64,000 bases of DNA from Styela clava (GCF_964204865.1 NC_135259.1:21152974-21216973); one strand, 5' to 3'. Positions 45,013-56,442 are shown, numbered from the stretch's first letter. The notes: generated by a model not told the origin, from the letters alone. A program made the numbers and translations.

Positions 45013-45084
45013 GCCTCGATGGTGCAGTAGGCAGCGCGTGAGTCTCATAATCTCAAGGTCGTGAGTTCGATCCTCACTCGAGGC
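45013..45084 (+). tRNA. tRNA-Met(CAT)
   Basis: C11T; very short spacer, as at 42929. Confidence 0.78.
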
Positions 45085-45282
45085 ACATAAATATTTTAGA
45101 CTTGATGCGACAGAAAGAACACATGTCTAATGTAATCTAAGGCGCTACGTTTATTTCGCAGTCTTCCAATGAGACTTGGATTTGTGACACGCTTCTGTCA
45201 TACTGTTGGTACGCAAATCCTTTTTGAACAATAAATGACGAACCAATAGAGTTTGTTATATATATTGCTCGCTTTGATGGGA

Positions 45283-45354
45283 GCCTCGATGGCGCAGTAG
45301 GCAGCGCGTGAGTCTCATAATCTCAAGGTCGTGGGTTCGATCCTAACTCGAGGC
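45283..45354 (+). tRNA. tRNA-Met(CAT) variant
   Basis: A52G and C63A. Confidence 0.5.
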
Positions 45355-45553
45355 ACATAATTATTTTAGACTTCATGCGACAGAAAGAACACATGTCTAA
45401 TGTAATATAAGACGCTACGTTCATGTCGCATTCTTCCATTGAGACTTGGATTTGTGACACGCATCTGTCATACCGTTGGCACACAAATTCTTTTTGAACA
45501 ATAAATGACGAAACAAATAGAATTTGTTATATATATTGCTCGCTTTGATGGGA

Positions 45554-45625
45554 GCCTCGATGGCGCAGTAGGCAGCGCGTGAGTCTCATAATCTCAAGGT
45601 CGTGAGTTCTATCCTCACTCGAGGC
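45554..45625 (+). tRNA. tRNA-Met(CAT) variant
   Basis: G57T. Confidence 0.5.
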
Positions 45626-45790
45626 ACATAAATATTTTAGACTTCATGCGACAGAAAGAACACATGTCTAATGTAATATAAGACGCTACGTTCATGTCGC
45701 AGTCTTCCATTGAGACTTGGATTTGTGACACGCATCTGTCATACCGTTGGCACACAAATTCTTTTTGAACAATAAATGACGAAACAAATA

Positions 45791-45862
45791 GGCTCGATGG
45801 CGCAGTGGGCAGCGCGTGAGTCTCATAATCTCAAGGTCGTGAGTTCGATCCTCACTCGAGGC
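45791..45862 (+). tRNA. tRNA-Met(CAT) variant
   Basis: C2G and A17G; short spacer. Confidence 0.55.
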
Positions 45863-46061
45863 ACATAAATATTTTAGACTTCATGCGACAGAAAGAACAC
45901 ATGTCTAATGTAATATAAGACGCTACGTTCATGTCGCAGTCTTCCATTGAGACTTGGATTTGTGACACGCATCTGTCATACCGTTGGCACACAAATTCTT
46001 TTTGAACAATAAATGACGAAACAAATTGAATTTGGTATATATATTGCTCGCTTTGATGGGA

Positions 46062-46133
46062 GCCTCGATGGCGCAGTAGGCAGCGCGTGAGTCTCATAAT
46101 CTCAAGGTCGTGAGTTCGATCCTCACTCGAGGC
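46062..46133 (+). tRNA. tRNA-Met(CAT)
   Basis: Consensus body, long spacer. Confidence 0.9.
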
Positions 46134-46331
46134 ACATAAATATTTTAGACTTGATGCGACCGAAAGAACACATGTCTAATGTAATCTAAGGCGCTACGTT
46201 TATTTCGCAGTCTTCCAATGAGACTTGGATTTGTGACACGCTTCTGTCATACTGTTGGCACGCAAATCCTTTTCGAACAATAAATGACGAACCAATAGAG
46301 TTTGTTATATATATTGCTCGCTTTGATGGGA

Positions 46332-46403
46332 GCCTCGATGGCGCAGTAGGCAGCGCGTGAGTCTCATAATCTCAAGGTCGTGAGTTCGATCCTCACTCGA
46401 GGC
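46332..46403 (+). tRNA. tRNA-Met(CAT)
   Basis: Consensus body, long spacer. Confidence 0.9.
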
Positions 46404-46601
46404 ACATAAATATTTTAGACTTCATGTGACAGAAAGAACACATGTCTAATGTAATATAAGACGCTACGTCCATGTCGCAGTCTTCCAATGAGACTTGGAT
46501 TTGTGACACGCTTCTGTCATACTGTTGGCACGCAAATCCTTTTCGAACAATAAATGACGAACCAATAGAGTTTTTTATATATATTGCTCGCTTTGATGGG
46601 A

Positions 46602-46673
46602 GCCTCGATGGCGCAGTAGGCAGCGCGTGAGTCTCATAATCTCAAGGTCGTGAGTTCGATCCTCACTCGAGGC
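46602..46673 (+). tRNA. tRNA-Met(CAT)
   Basis: Consensus body, long spacer. Confidence 0.9.
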
Positions 46674-46872
46674 ACATAAATATTTTAGACTTCATGTGAC
46701 AGAAAGGACACATGTCTAATGTAATATAAGACGCTACGTTCATGTCACATTCTTCCATTGAGACTTGGATTTGTGACACGCATCTGTCATACCGTTGGCA
46801 CACAAATTCTTTTTGAACAATAAATGACGAAACAAATAGAATTCGGTATATATATTGCTCGCTTTGATGGGA

Positions 46873-46944
46873 GCCTCGATGGCGCAGTAAGCAGCGCGTG
46901 AGTCTCATAATCTCAAGGTCGTGAGTTCTATCCTCACTCGAGGC
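46873..46944 (+). pseudogene. tRNA-Met with D-loop and T-loop changes
   Basis: G18A and G57T. Confidence 0.5.
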
Positions 46945-47143
46945 ACATAAATATTTTAGACTTCATGCGACAGAAAGAACACATGTCTAATGTAATATAA
47001 GACGCTACGTTCATGTCGCAGTCTTCCATTGACACTTGGATTTGTGACACGCATCTGTCATACCGTTGGCACACAAATTCTTTTTGAACAATAAATGACA
47101 AAACAAATAGAATTTGTTATAAATATTGCTCGCTTTGGTGGGA

Positions 47144-47215
47144 GCCTCGATGGCGCAGTAGGCAGCGCGTGAGTCTCATAATCTCAAGGTCGTGAGTTCG
47201 ATCCTCACTCGAGGC
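47144..47215 (+). tRNA. tRNA-Met(CAT)
   Basis: Consensus body, but the 3' flank reads ACTATCTTAG, so the usual TTTT terminator is interrupted. Confidence 0.85.
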
Positions 47216-47413
47216 ACATAACTATCTTAGACTTGATGCGACAGAGAGAACACATGTCTAATGTAATCTAAGGCGCTACGTTTATTTCGCAATCTTCCAT
47301 TGAGACTTGAATTTGTGACACGCTTCTGTCATACTGATGGCACACAAATCTTTTTCGAACAATAAATGCGAAAATAATAGATTTTTTTATATATATTGCT
47401 CGATTTGATGGGA

Positions 47414-47485
47414 GCCTCGATGACGCAGTAGGCAGCTCGTGAGTCTCATAATCTCACGGTCGTGAGTTCAATCCTCACTCTAGAC
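47414..47485 (+). pseudogene. tRNA-Met relic, TCTAGAC acceptor class
   Basis: Same changes as 23606. Confidence 0.7.
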
Positions 47486-47685
47486 ACCTAACATATTTTA
47501 TCTTGATGCGACAGAACAGAACACATGTCTAATGTAATCTAAGGCGCTACGTTTATGTCGCAGTCTTCCATGAGACTTGGATTTGTGACACGCTTCTGTC
47601 ATACTGTTAGCACACAAAACCTTTTCGAACAATGAATGACGAAACAAGTGTAATTTATATATATATATTGCTCGCTCTGAAGGGA

Positions 47686-47757
47686 GCCTCGATGGCGCAG
47701 TAGGCAGCGCGTGAGTCTCATAATCTCAAGGTCGTGAGTTCGATCCTCACTCGAGGC
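47686..47757 (+). tRNA. tRNA-Met(CAT)
   Basis: Consensus body; 3' flank ATATAATTATTTTA. Confidence 0.9.
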
Positions 47758-47955
47758 ATATAATTATTTTAGACTTGATGCGACAGAAAGAACACATGTC
47801 TAATGTAATCTAAGGTGCTGCGTCCATGTCGCAGTCTTCTAGTGAGACTTGGATTTGTGACACGCTTCTGTCATACTGTTGGCACACAAATACTTTTCAA
47901 ACAATAAATGCAAAAATAGTAGATTTTGTTGAACATATTTCCCGATGTGATGGGG

Positions 47956-48019
47956 GCCTCTATGGCGCAGTAGGCAGCGTGTGAGTCTCAAGGTCGTGAG
48001 TTCAATACTCACTTGGGGA
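47956..48019 (+). pseudogene. tRNA-Met relic, anticodon-loop deletion class
   Basis: 8-nt deletion between CTCA repeats. Confidence 0.9.
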
Positions 48020-48198
48020 ACATTAAATACTTTAGACCTGATGCGACAGTCCAGAAAGACATATCTACCGTGATATCTAGCTTTTGGAGTTGATTCCAAT
48101 TTCGGTTTCCTAAAACACTGAATTACTTCACTCGTTTTCACTTTATGAGATTTCAATAGGGTTCCTATATTTTATTTGCTACCCTGTGTGCATAGAAA

Positions 48199-48280
48199 GG
48201 CAGGATGGCCGAGCGGTCTAAGGCGCTGCGTTCAGGTCGCAGTCTCCGATGGAGGCGTGGGTTCGAATCCCACTTCTGTC
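48199..48280 (+). tRNA. tRNA-Leu(CAG)
   Basis: GGCAGGA form; full body and terminator. Confidence 0.93.
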
Positions 48281-48513
48281 ATATTTTTTGCACACAAATC
48301 CTCAAACTCGGGTCATATCGTATAACTTAGACCTGGTGCGAAAGAACATAAACACGTCTATTGTAATCTAAGCTGCTGCGTTCAGGTCGCAGTGTCTGAT
48401 TGAGACTTGGTTTCGTAACCCGCTCTTGTAATAATGCTGGCACACAAGTCATTTCATAACAATCAATGACGTTAATCATTGCTTTGTAATATATATGGCT
48501 CTTCGTGATAGAA

Positions 48514-48585
48514 GCCTGGATTGCGCAGTAGGCAGCGCGTGAGTCTCATAATCTCAAGGTCGTGAGTTCGATCCTCACTCGAGGC
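48514..48585 (+). tRNA. tRNA-Met(CAT), GCCTGGATT class
   Basis: C5G and G9T, D stem consensus. Its 3' flank jumps directly into the Leu upstream flank (ACATAACTAAACACTG). Confidence 0.45.
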
Positions 48586-48679
48586 ACATAACTAAACACT
48601 GAATTACTTCACTCGTTTTCACTTTATGAGATTTCAATAGGGTTCCTATATTTTATTTGCTACCCTGTGTGCATAGAAA

Positions 48680-48761
48680 GGCAGGATGGCCGAGCGGTCT
48701 AAGGCGCTGCGTTCAGGTCGCAGTCTTCGATGGAGGCGTGGGTTCGAATCCCACTTCTGTC
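48680..48761 (+). tRNA. tRNA-Leu(CAG)
   Basis: Full body, one change in the variable arm (TCTTCG). First of three copies spaced 958 bp. Confidence 0.9.
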
Positions 48762-48994
48762 ATATTTTTTGCACACAAATCCTCAAACTCGATTCATATC
48801 GTATAACTTAGACCTGGTGCGAAAGAACATAAACACGTCTATTGTAATCTAAGCTGCTGCGTTCAGGTCGCAGTGTCTGATTGAGACTTGGTTTCGTAAC
48901 CCGCTCTTGTAATAATGCTAGCACACAAGTCATTTCATAACAATCAATGACGTTAATCATTGCTTTGTAATATATATGGCTCTTCGTGATAGAA

Positions 48995-49053
48995 GCCTGG
49001 ATTGCGCAGTAGGCAGTGCGTGACTCTCATAATCTCAAGGTCGTCAGTTCGAT
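48995..49053 (+). pseudogene. 3'-truncated tRNA-Met fused to tRNA-Leu relic
   Basis: Same junction as 37452. Confidence 0.85.
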
Positions 49054-49198
49054 CTAAGGCGCTACGTTTATTTTGCAGTCTTCCAATGAGACTTGGATTT
49101 GTGACACGCTTCTGTCATACCGTTGGCACGCAAATCCTTTTTGAACAATAATGACGAACCAATAGAATTTGTTATATATATTGCTCGCTTTGATGGGA

Positions 49199-49270
49199 GC
49201 CTCGATGGCGCAGTAGGCAGCGCGTGAGTCTCATAATCTCAAGGTCGTGAGTTCGATCCTCACTCGAGGC
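49199..49270 (+). tRNA. tRNA-Met(CAT)
   Basis: Consensus body, long spacer. Confidence 0.9.
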
Positions 49271-49471
49271 ACATAAATATTTTAGACTTCATGCGACAGA
49301 AAGAGAACATATGTCTAATGTAATATAAGACGCTACGTTCATGTCGCAGTCTTCCATTGAGACTTGGATTTGTGACACGCATCTGTCATACCGTTGGCAC
49401 ACAAATTCTTTTTGAACAATAAATGACGAAACAAATAGAATTTGTTATATATATTGCTCGCTTTAATGGGA

Positions 49472-49543
49472 GCCTCGATGGCGCAGTAGGCAGCGCGTGA
49501 GTCTCATAATCTCAAGGTCGTGAGTTCGATCCTCACTCGAGGC
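49472..49543 (+). tRNA. tRNA-Met(CAT)
   Basis: Consensus body; 3' flank jumps into the Leu upstream flank, so no TTTT at the usual distance. Confidence 0.85.
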
Positions 49544-49637
49544 ACATAACTAAACACTGAATTACTTCACTCGTTTTCACTTTATGAGATTTCAATAGGG
49601 TTCCTATATTTTATTTGCTACCCTGTGTGCATAGAAA

Positions 49638-49719
49638 GGCAGGATGGCCGAGCGGTCTAAGGCGCTGCGTTCAGGTCGCAGTCTTCGATGGAGGCGTGGG
49701 TTCGAATCCCACTTCTGTC
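49638..49719 (+). tRNA. tRNA-Leu(CAG)
   Basis: TCTTCG variable-arm form; second of the 958-bp series. Confidence 0.9.
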
Positions 49720-49952
49720 ATATTTTTTGCACACAAATCCTCAAACTCGATTCATATCGTATAACTTAGACCTGGTGCGAAAGAACATAAACACGTCTAT
49801 TGTAATCTAAGCTGCTGCGTTCAGGTCGCAGTGTCTGATTGAGACTTGGTTTCGTAACCCGCTCTTGTAATAATGCTAGCACACAAGTCATTTCATAACA
49901 ATCAATGACGTTAATCATTGCTTTGTAATATATATGGCTCTTCGTGATAGAA

Positions 49953-50011
49953 GCCTGGATTGCGCAGTAGGCAGTGCGTGACTCTCATAATCTCAAGGTC
50001 GTCAGTTCGAT
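49953..50011 (+). pseudogene. 3'-truncated tRNA-Met fused to tRNA-Leu relic
   Basis: Same junction as 37452. Confidence 0.85.
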
Positions 50012-50156
50012 CTAAGGCGCTACGTTTATTTTGCAGTCTTCCAATGAGACTTGGATTTGTGACACGCTTCTGTCATACCGTTGGCACGCAAATCCTTTTT
50101 GAACAATAATGACGAACCAATAGAATTTGTTATATATATTGCTCGCTTTGATGGGA

Positions 50157-50228
50157 GCCTCGATGGCGCAGTAGGCAGCGCGTGAGTCTCATAATCTCAA
50201 GGTCGTGAGTTCGATCCTCACTCGAGGC
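50157..50228 (+). tRNA. tRNA-Met(CAT)
   Basis: Consensus body, long spacer. Confidence 0.9.
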
Positions 50229-50429
50229 ACATAAATATTTTAGACTTCATGCGACAGAAAGAGAACATATGTCTAAAGTAATATAAGACGCTACGTTCAT
50301 GTCGCAGTCTTCCATTGAGACTTGGATTTGTGACACGCATCTGTCATACCGTTGGCACACAAATTCTTTTTGAACAATAAATGACGAAACAAATAGAATT
50401 TGTTATATATATTGCTCGCTTTAATGGGA

Positions 50430-50501
50430 GCCTCGATGGCGCAGTAGGCAGCGCGTGAGTCTCATAATCTCAAGGTCGTGAGTTCGATCCTCACTCGAGG
50501 C
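50430..50501 (+). tRNA. tRNA-Met(CAT)
   Basis: Consensus body; joined to the Leu flank as at 49472. Confidence 0.85.
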
Positions 50502-50595
50502 ACATAACTAAACACTGAATTACTTCACTCGTTTTCACTTTATGAGATTTCAATAGGGTTCCTATATTTTATTTGCTACCCTGTGTGCATAGAAA

Positions 50596-50677
50596 GGCAG
50601 GATGGCCGAGCGGTCTAAGGCGCTGCGTTCAGGTCGCAGTCTTCGATGGAGGCGTGGGTTCGAATCCCACTTCTGTC
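50596..50677 (+). tRNA. tRNA-Leu(CAG)
   Basis: TCTTCG variable-arm form; third of the 958-bp series. Confidence 0.9.
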
Positions 50678-50910
50678 ATATTTTTTGCACACAAATCCTC
50701 AAACTCGATTCATATCGTATAACTTAGACCTGGTGCGAAAGAACATAAACACGTCTATTGTAATCTAAGCTGCTGCGTTCAGGTCGCAGTGTCTGATTGA
50801 GACTTGGTTTCGTAACCCGCTCTTGTAATAATGCTAGCACACAAGTCATTTCAAAACAATCAATGACGTTAATCATTGCTTTGTAATATATATGGCTCTT
50901 CGTGATAGAA

Positions 50911-50969
50911 GCCTGGATTGCGCAGTAGGCAGTGCGTGACTCTCATAATCTCAAGGTCGTCAGTTCGAT
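50911..50969 (+). pseudogene. 3'-truncated tRNA-Met fused to tRNA-Leu relic
   Basis: Same junction as 37452. Confidence 0.85.
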
Positions 50970-51114
50970 CTAAGGCGCTACGTTTATTTTGCAGTCTTCC
51001 AATGAGACTTGGATTTGTGACACGCTTCTGTCATACCGTTGGCACGCAAATCCTTTTTGAACAATAATGACGAACCAATAGAATTTGTTATATATATTGC
51101 TCGCTTTGATGGGA

Positions 51115-51186
51115 GCCTCGATGGCGCAGTAGGCAGCGCGTGAGTCTCATAATCTCAAGGTCGTGAGTTCGATCCTCACTCGAGGC
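51115..51186 (+). tRNA. tRNA-Met(CAT)
   Basis: Consensus body, long spacer. Confidence 0.9.
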
Positions 51187-51387
51187 ACATAAATATTTTA
51201 GACTTCATGCGACAGAAAGAGAACATATGTCTAATGTAATATAAGACGCTACGTTCATGTCGCAGTCTTCCATTGAGACTTGGATTTGTGACACGCATCT
51301 GTCATACCGTTGGCACACAAATTCTTTTTGAACAATAAATGACGAAACAAATAGAATTTGTTATATATATTGCCCGCTTTAATGGGA

Positions 51388-51459
51388 GCCTCGATGGCGC
51401 AGTAGGCAGCGCGTGAGTCTCATAATCTCAAGGTCGTGAGTTCGATCCTCACTCGAGGC
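51388..51459 (+). tRNA. tRNA-Met(CAT)
   Basis: Consensus body, long spacer. Confidence 0.9.
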
Positions 51460-51657
51460 ACATAAATATTTTAGACTTGATGCGACAGAAAGAACACATG
51501 TCTAATGTAATCTAAGGCGCTACGTTTATTTCGCAGTCTTCTAATGAGACTTGGATTTGTGACACGCTTCTGTCATACTGTTGGCACGCAAATCCTTTTT
51601 GAACAATAAATGACGAACCAATAGAATTTGTTATATATATTGCTCGCTTTGATGGGA

Positions 51658-51729
51658 GCCTCGATGGCGCAGTAGGCAGCGCGTGAGTCTCATAATCTCG
51701 AGGTCGTGAGTTCGATCCTCACTCGAAGC
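51658..51729 (+). tRNA. tRNA-Met(CAT) variant
   Basis: A43G (wobble with T27) and G70A. Confidence 0.55.
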
Positions 51730-51928
51730 ACATAAATATTTTCGACTACATGCGACAGAAAGAACATATGTCTAATGTAATATAAGACGCTACGTTCATG
51801 TCGCAGTCTTTCATTGAGACTTGGATTTGTGACACGCATCTGTCATACCGTTGGCACACAAATTCTTTTTGAACAATAAAAGACGAAACAAATAGAATTT
51901 GTTATATATATTGCTCGCTTTAATGGGA

Positions 51929-52000
51929 GCCTCGATGGCGCAGTAGGCAGCGCGTGAGTCTCATAATCTCAAGGTCGTCAGTTCGATCCTCACTCGAGGC
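51929..52000 (+). tRNA. tRNA-Met(CAT) variant
   Basis: G51C breaks a T-stem pair; copy at 54159. Confidence 0.5.
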
Positions 52001-52030
52001 ACATAAATATTTTAGACTTGATGCGACAGA

Positions 52031-52091
52031 AAGGCGCTGCGTTCAGGTCGCAGTCTCCGATGGAGGCGTGGGTTCGAATCCCACTTCTGTC
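52031..52091 (+). pseudogene. 5'-truncated tRNA-Leu
   Basis: Starts at AAGGCGCTGCG (about Leu nt 22) and keeps the CAG anticodon arm, variable arm and B box. The acceptor 5' strand, D arm and A box are replaced by Met 3' flank. A minimal open frame across it (51954-52136) is not a gene. Confidence 0.85.
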
Positions 52092-52324
52092 ATATTTTTT
52101 GCACACAAATCCTCAAACTCGGGTCATATCGTATAACTTAGACCTGGTGCGAAAGAACATAAACACGTCTATTGTAATCTAAGCTGCTGCGTTCAGGTCG
52201 CAGTGTCTGATTGAGACTTGGTTTCGTAACCCGCTCTTGTAATAATGCTAGCACACAAGTCATTTCATAACAATCAATGACGTTAATCATTGCTTTGTAA
52301 TATATATGGCTCTTCGTGATAGAA

Positions 52325-52383
52325 GCCTGGATTGCGCAGTAGGCAGTGCGTGACTCTCATAATCTCAAGGTCGTCAGTTCGAT
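52325..52383 (+). pseudogene. 3'-truncated tRNA-Met fused to tRNA-Leu relic
   Basis: Same junction as 37452. Confidence 0.85.
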
Positions 52384-52530
52384 CTAAGGCGCTACGTTTA
52401 TTTTGCAGTCTTCCAATGAGACTTGGATTTGTAACACGCTTCTGTCATACCGTTGGCACACAAATTCTTTTTGAACAATAAATGACGAAACAAATAGAAT
52501 TTGTTATATATATTGCCCGCTTTAATGGGA

Positions 52531-52602
52531 GCCTCGATGGCGCAGTAGGCAGCGCGTGAGTCTCATAATCTCAAGGTCGTGAGTTCGATCCTCACTCGAG
52601 GC
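52531..52602 (+). tRNA. tRNA-Met(CAT)
   Basis: Consensus body, long spacer. Confidence 0.9.
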
Positions 52603-52803
52603 ACATAAATATTTTAGACCTAATGCGACAGAAAGAGAACATATGTCTAATGTAATATAAGACGCTACGTTCATGTCGCAGTCTTCCATTGAGACTTGGA
52701 TTTGTGACACGCATCTGTCATACCGTTGGCACACAAATTCTTTTTGAACAATAAATGACGAAACAAATAGAATTTGTTATATATATTGCTCGCTTTAATG
52801 GGA

Positions 52804-52875
52804 GCCTCGATGGCGCAGTAGGCAGCGCGTGAGTCTCATAATCTCAAGGTCGTGAGTTCGATCCTCACTCGAGGC
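52804..52875 (+). tRNA. tRNA-Met(CAT)
   Basis: Consensus body, long spacer. Confidence 0.9.
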
Positions 52876-53076
52876 ACATAAATATTTTAGACTTCATGCG
52901 ACAGAAAGAGAACATATGTCTAATGTAATATAAGACGCTACGTTCATGTCGCAGTCTTCCATTGAGACTTGGATTTGTGACACGCATCTGTCATACCGTT
53001 GGCACACAAATTCTTTTTGAACAATAAATGACGAAACAAATAGAATTTGTTATATATATTGCTCGCTTTAATGGGA

Positions 53077-53148
53077 GCCTCGATGGCGCAGTAGGCAGCG
53101 CGTGAGTCTCATAATCTCAAGGTCGTGAGTTCGATCCTCACTCGAGGC
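53077..53148 (+). tRNA. tRNA-Met(CAT)
   Basis: Consensus body, long spacer. Confidence 0.9.
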
Positions 53149-53346
53149 ACATAAATATTTTAGACTTAATGCGACAGAAAGAACACATGTCTAATGTAAT
53201 CTAAGGCGCTACGTTTATTTCGCAGTCTTCTAATGAGACTTGGATTTGTGACACGCTTCTGTCATACTGTTGGCACGCAAATCCTTTTTGAACAATAAAT
53301 GACGAACCAATAGAATTTGTTATATATATTGCTCGCTTTGATGGGA

Positions 53347-53418
53347 GCCTCGATGGCGCAGTAGGCAGCGCGTGAGTCTCATAATCTCAAGGTCGTGAGT
53401 TCGATCCTCACTCGAAGC
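53347..53418 (+). tRNA. tRNA-Met(CAT) variant
   Basis: G70A. Confidence 0.6.
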
Positions 53419-53617
53419 ACATAAATATTTCCGACTTCATGCGACAGAAAGAACATATGTCTAATGTAATATAAGACGCTACGTTCATGTCGCAGTCTTC
53501 CATTGAGACTTGGATTTGTGACACGCATCTGTCATACCGTTGGCACACAAATTCTTTTTGAACAATAAATGACGAAACAAATAGAATTTGTTATATATAT
53601 TGCTCGCTTTAATGGGA

Positions 53618-53689
53618 GCCTCGATGGCGCAGTAGGCAGCGCGTGAGTCTCATAATCTCAAGGTCGTGAGTTCGATCCTCACTCGAGGC
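53618..53689 (+). tRNA. tRNA-Met(CAT)
   Basis: Consensus body, long spacer. Confidence 0.9.
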
Positions 53690-53887
53690 ACATAAATATT
53701 TTAGACTTGATGCGACAGAAAGAACACATGTCTAATGTAATCTAAGGCGCTACGTTTATTTCGCAGTCTTCTAATGAGACTTGGATTTGTGACACGCTTC
53801 TGTCATACTGTTGGCACGCAAATCCTTTTTGAACAATAAATGACGAACCAATAGAATTTGTTATATATATTGCTCGCTTTGATGGGA

Positions 53888-53959
53888 GCCTCGATGGCGC
53901 AGTAGGCAGCGCGTGAGTCTCATAATCTCGAGGTCGTGAGTTCGATCCTCACTCGAAGC
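53888..53959 (+). tRNA. tRNA-Met(CAT) variant
   Basis: A43G and G70A. Confidence 0.55.
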
Positions 53960-54158
53960 ACATAAATATTTTCGACTTCATGCGACAGAAAGAACATATG
54001 TCTAATGTAATATAAGACGCTACGTTCATGTCGCAGTCTTTCATTGAGACTTGGATTTGTGACACGCATCTGTCATACCGTTGGCACACAAATTCTTTTT
54101 GAACAATAAAAGACGAAACAAATAGAATTTGTTATATATATTGCTCGCTTTAATGGGA

Positions 54159-54230
54159 GCCTCGATGGCGCAGTAGGCAGCGCGTGAGTCTCATAATCTC
54201 AAGGTCGTCAGTTCGATCCTCACTCGAGGC
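54159..54230 (+). tRNA. tRNA-Met(CAT) variant
   Basis: G51C. Confidence 0.5.
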
Positions 54231-54260
54231 ACATAAATATTTTAGACTTGATGCGACAGA

Positions 54261-54321
54261 AAGGCGCTGCGTTCAGGTCGCAGTCTCCGATGGAGGCGTG
54301 GGTTCGAATCCCACTTCTGTC
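54261..54321 (+). pseudogene. 5'-truncated tRNA-Leu
   Basis: 2230-bp-shifted copy of the truncated Leu at 52031, same junction. Confidence 0.85.
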
Positions 54322-54554
54322 ATATTTTTTGCACACAAATCCTCAAACTCGGGTCATATCGTATAACTTAGACCTGGTGCGAAAGAACATAAACACGTCT
54401 ATTGTAATCTAAGCTGCTGCGTTCAGGTCGCAGTGTCTGATTGAGACTTGGTTTCGTAACCCGCTCTTGTAATAATGCTAGCACACAAGTCATTTCATAA
54501 CAATCAATGACGTTAATCATTGCTTTGTAATATATATGGCTCTTCGTGATAGAA

Positions 54555-54613
54555 GCCTGGATTGCGCAGTAGGCAGTGCGTGACTCTCATAATCTCAAGG
54601 TCGTCAGTTCGAT
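54555..54613 (+). pseudogene. 3'-truncated tRNA-Met fused to tRNA-Leu relic
   Basis: Same junction as 37452. Confidence 0.85.
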
Positions 54614-54760
54614 CTAAGGCGCTACGTTTATTTTGCAGTCTTCCAATGAGACTTGGATTTGTAACACGCTTCTGTCATACCGTTGGCACACAAATTCTTT
54701 TTGAACAATAAATGACGAAACAAATAGAATTTGTTATATATATTGCCCGCTTTAATGGGA

Positions 54761-54832
54761 GCCTCGATGGCGCAGTAGGCAGCGCGTGAGTCTCATAATC
54801 TCAAGGTCGTGAGTTCGATCCTCACTCGAGGC
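54761..54832 (+). tRNA. tRNA-Met(CAT)
   Basis: Consensus body, long spacer. Confidence 0.9.
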
Positions 54833-55033
54833 ACATAAATATTTTAGACCTAATGCGACAGAAAGAGAACATATGTCTAATGTAATATAAGACGCTACGT
54901 TCATGTCGCAGTCTTCCATTGAGACTTGGATTTGTGACACGCATCTGTCATACCGTTGGCACACAAATTCTTTTTGAACAATAAATGACGAAACAAATAG
55001 AATTTGTTATATATATTGCTCGCTTTAATGGGA

Positions 55034-55105
55034 GCCTCGATGGCGCAGTAGGCAGCGCGTGAGTCTCATAATCTCAAGGTCGTGAGTTCGATCCTCACTC
55101 GAGGC
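55034..55105 (+). tRNA. tRNA-Met(CAT)
   Basis: Consensus body, long spacer. Confidence 0.9.
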
Positions 55106-55306
55106 ACATAAATATTTTAGACTTCATGCGACAGAAAGAGAACATATGTCTAATGTAATATAAGACGCTACGTTCATGTCGCAGTCTTCCATTGAGACTT
55201 GGATTTGTGACACGCATCTGTCATACCGTTGGCACACAAATTCTTTTTGAACAATAAATGACGAAACAAATAGAATTTGTTATATATATTGCTCGCTTTA
55301 ATGGGA

Positions 55307-55378
55307 GCCTCGATGGCGCAGTAGGCAGCGCGTGAGTCTCATAATCTCAAGGTCGTGAGTTCGATCCTCACTCGAGGC
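55307..55378 (+). tRNA. tRNA-Met(CAT)
   Basis: Consensus body, long spacer. Confidence 0.9.
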
Positions 55379-55576
55379 ACATAAATATTTTAGACTTAAT
55401 GCGACAGAAAGAACACATGTCTAATGTAATCTAAGGCGCTACGTTTATTTCGCAGTCTTCTAATGAGACTTGGATTTGTGACACGCTTCTGTCATACTGT
55501 TGGCACGCAAATCCTTTTTGAACAATAAATGACGAACCAATAGCATTTGTTATATATATTGCTCGCTTTGATGGGA

Positions 55577-55648
55577 GCCTCGATGGCGCAGTAGGCAGCG
55601 CGTGAGTCTCATAATCTCAAGGTCGTGAGTTCGATCCTCACTCGAAGC
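55577..55648 (+). tRNA. tRNA-Met(CAT) variant
   Basis: G70A. Confidence 0.6.
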
Positions 55649-55847
55649 ACATAAATATTTCCGACTTCATGCGACAGAAAGAACATATGTCTAATGTAAT
55701 ATAAGACGCTACGTTCATGTCGCAGTCTTCCATTGAGACTTGGATTTGTGACACGCATCTGTCATACCGTTGGCACACAAATTCTTTTTGAACAATAAAT
55801 GACGAAACAAATAGAATTTGTTGTATATATTGCTCGCTTTGATGGGA

Positions 55848-55919
55848 GCCTCGATGGCGCAGTAGGCAGCGCGTGAGTCTCATAATCTCAAGGTCGTGAG
55901 TTCGATCCGCACTCGAGGC
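55848..55919 (+). tRNA. tRNA-Met(CAT) variant
   Basis: T62G. Confidence 0.55.
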
Positions 55920-56117
55920 ACATAAATATTTTAGACTTGATGCGACAGAAAGAACACATGTCTAATGTAATCTAAGTCGCTGCGTCCATGTCGCAGTCTT
56001 CTAGTGAGACTTGGATTTGTGACACGCTTTTGTCATACTGTTGGCACACAAATACTTTTCAAACAATAAATGCAAAAATAGTAGATTTTGTTGAACATAT
56101 TTTCCGATGTGATGGGG

Positions 56118-56181
56118 GCCTCTATGGCGCAGTAGGCAGCGTGTGAGTCTCAAGGTCGTGAGTTCAATACTCACTTGGGGA
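56118..56181 (+). pseudogene. tRNA-Met relic, anticodon-loop deletion class
   Basis: 8-nt deletion between CTCA repeats. Confidence 0.9.
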
Positions 56182-56360
56182 ACATTAAATACTTTAGACC
56201 TGATGCAACAGTTCAGAAAGACATATCTACCGTGATATCTAGCTTTTGGAGTTGATTCCAATTTCGGTTTCCTAAAACACTGAATTACTTCACTCGTTTT
56301 CACTTTATAAGATTTCAATAGGGTTCCTATATTTTATTTGCTACCCTGTCCGCATAGAAA

Positions 56361-56442
56361 GGCAGAATGGCCGAGCGGTCTAAGGCGCTGCGTTCAGGTC
56401 GCAGTCTCCGATGGAGGCGTGGGTTCGAATCCCACTTCTGTC
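56361..56442 (+). tRNA. tRNA-Leu(CAG)
   Basis: GGCAGAA form; full body and terminator. Confidence 0.93.

Larger units (their letters stand above)
42706..46403 (+). repeat. Higher-order tandem duplication, shift 2084 bp
   Basis: Seven consecutive Met copies (42706 to 44248) recur at 44790 to 46332 with the same private variants (C11T, A52G/C63A, G57T, C2G/A17G). Confidence 0.88.
48586..51459 (+). repeat. Three-copy tandem repeat of 958 bp
   Basis: Leu 48680/49638/50596, fusion relics 48995/49953/50911 and Met 49199/50157/51115 repeat at exactly 958 bp, nearly identical in sequence. Confidence 0.9.
51388..55648 (+). repeat. Tandem duplication of 2230 bp
   Basis: Met copies 51388 to 53347 recur at 53618 to 55577. 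The 5'-truncated Leu and the fusion relic are duplicated with them. Confidence 0.9.
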
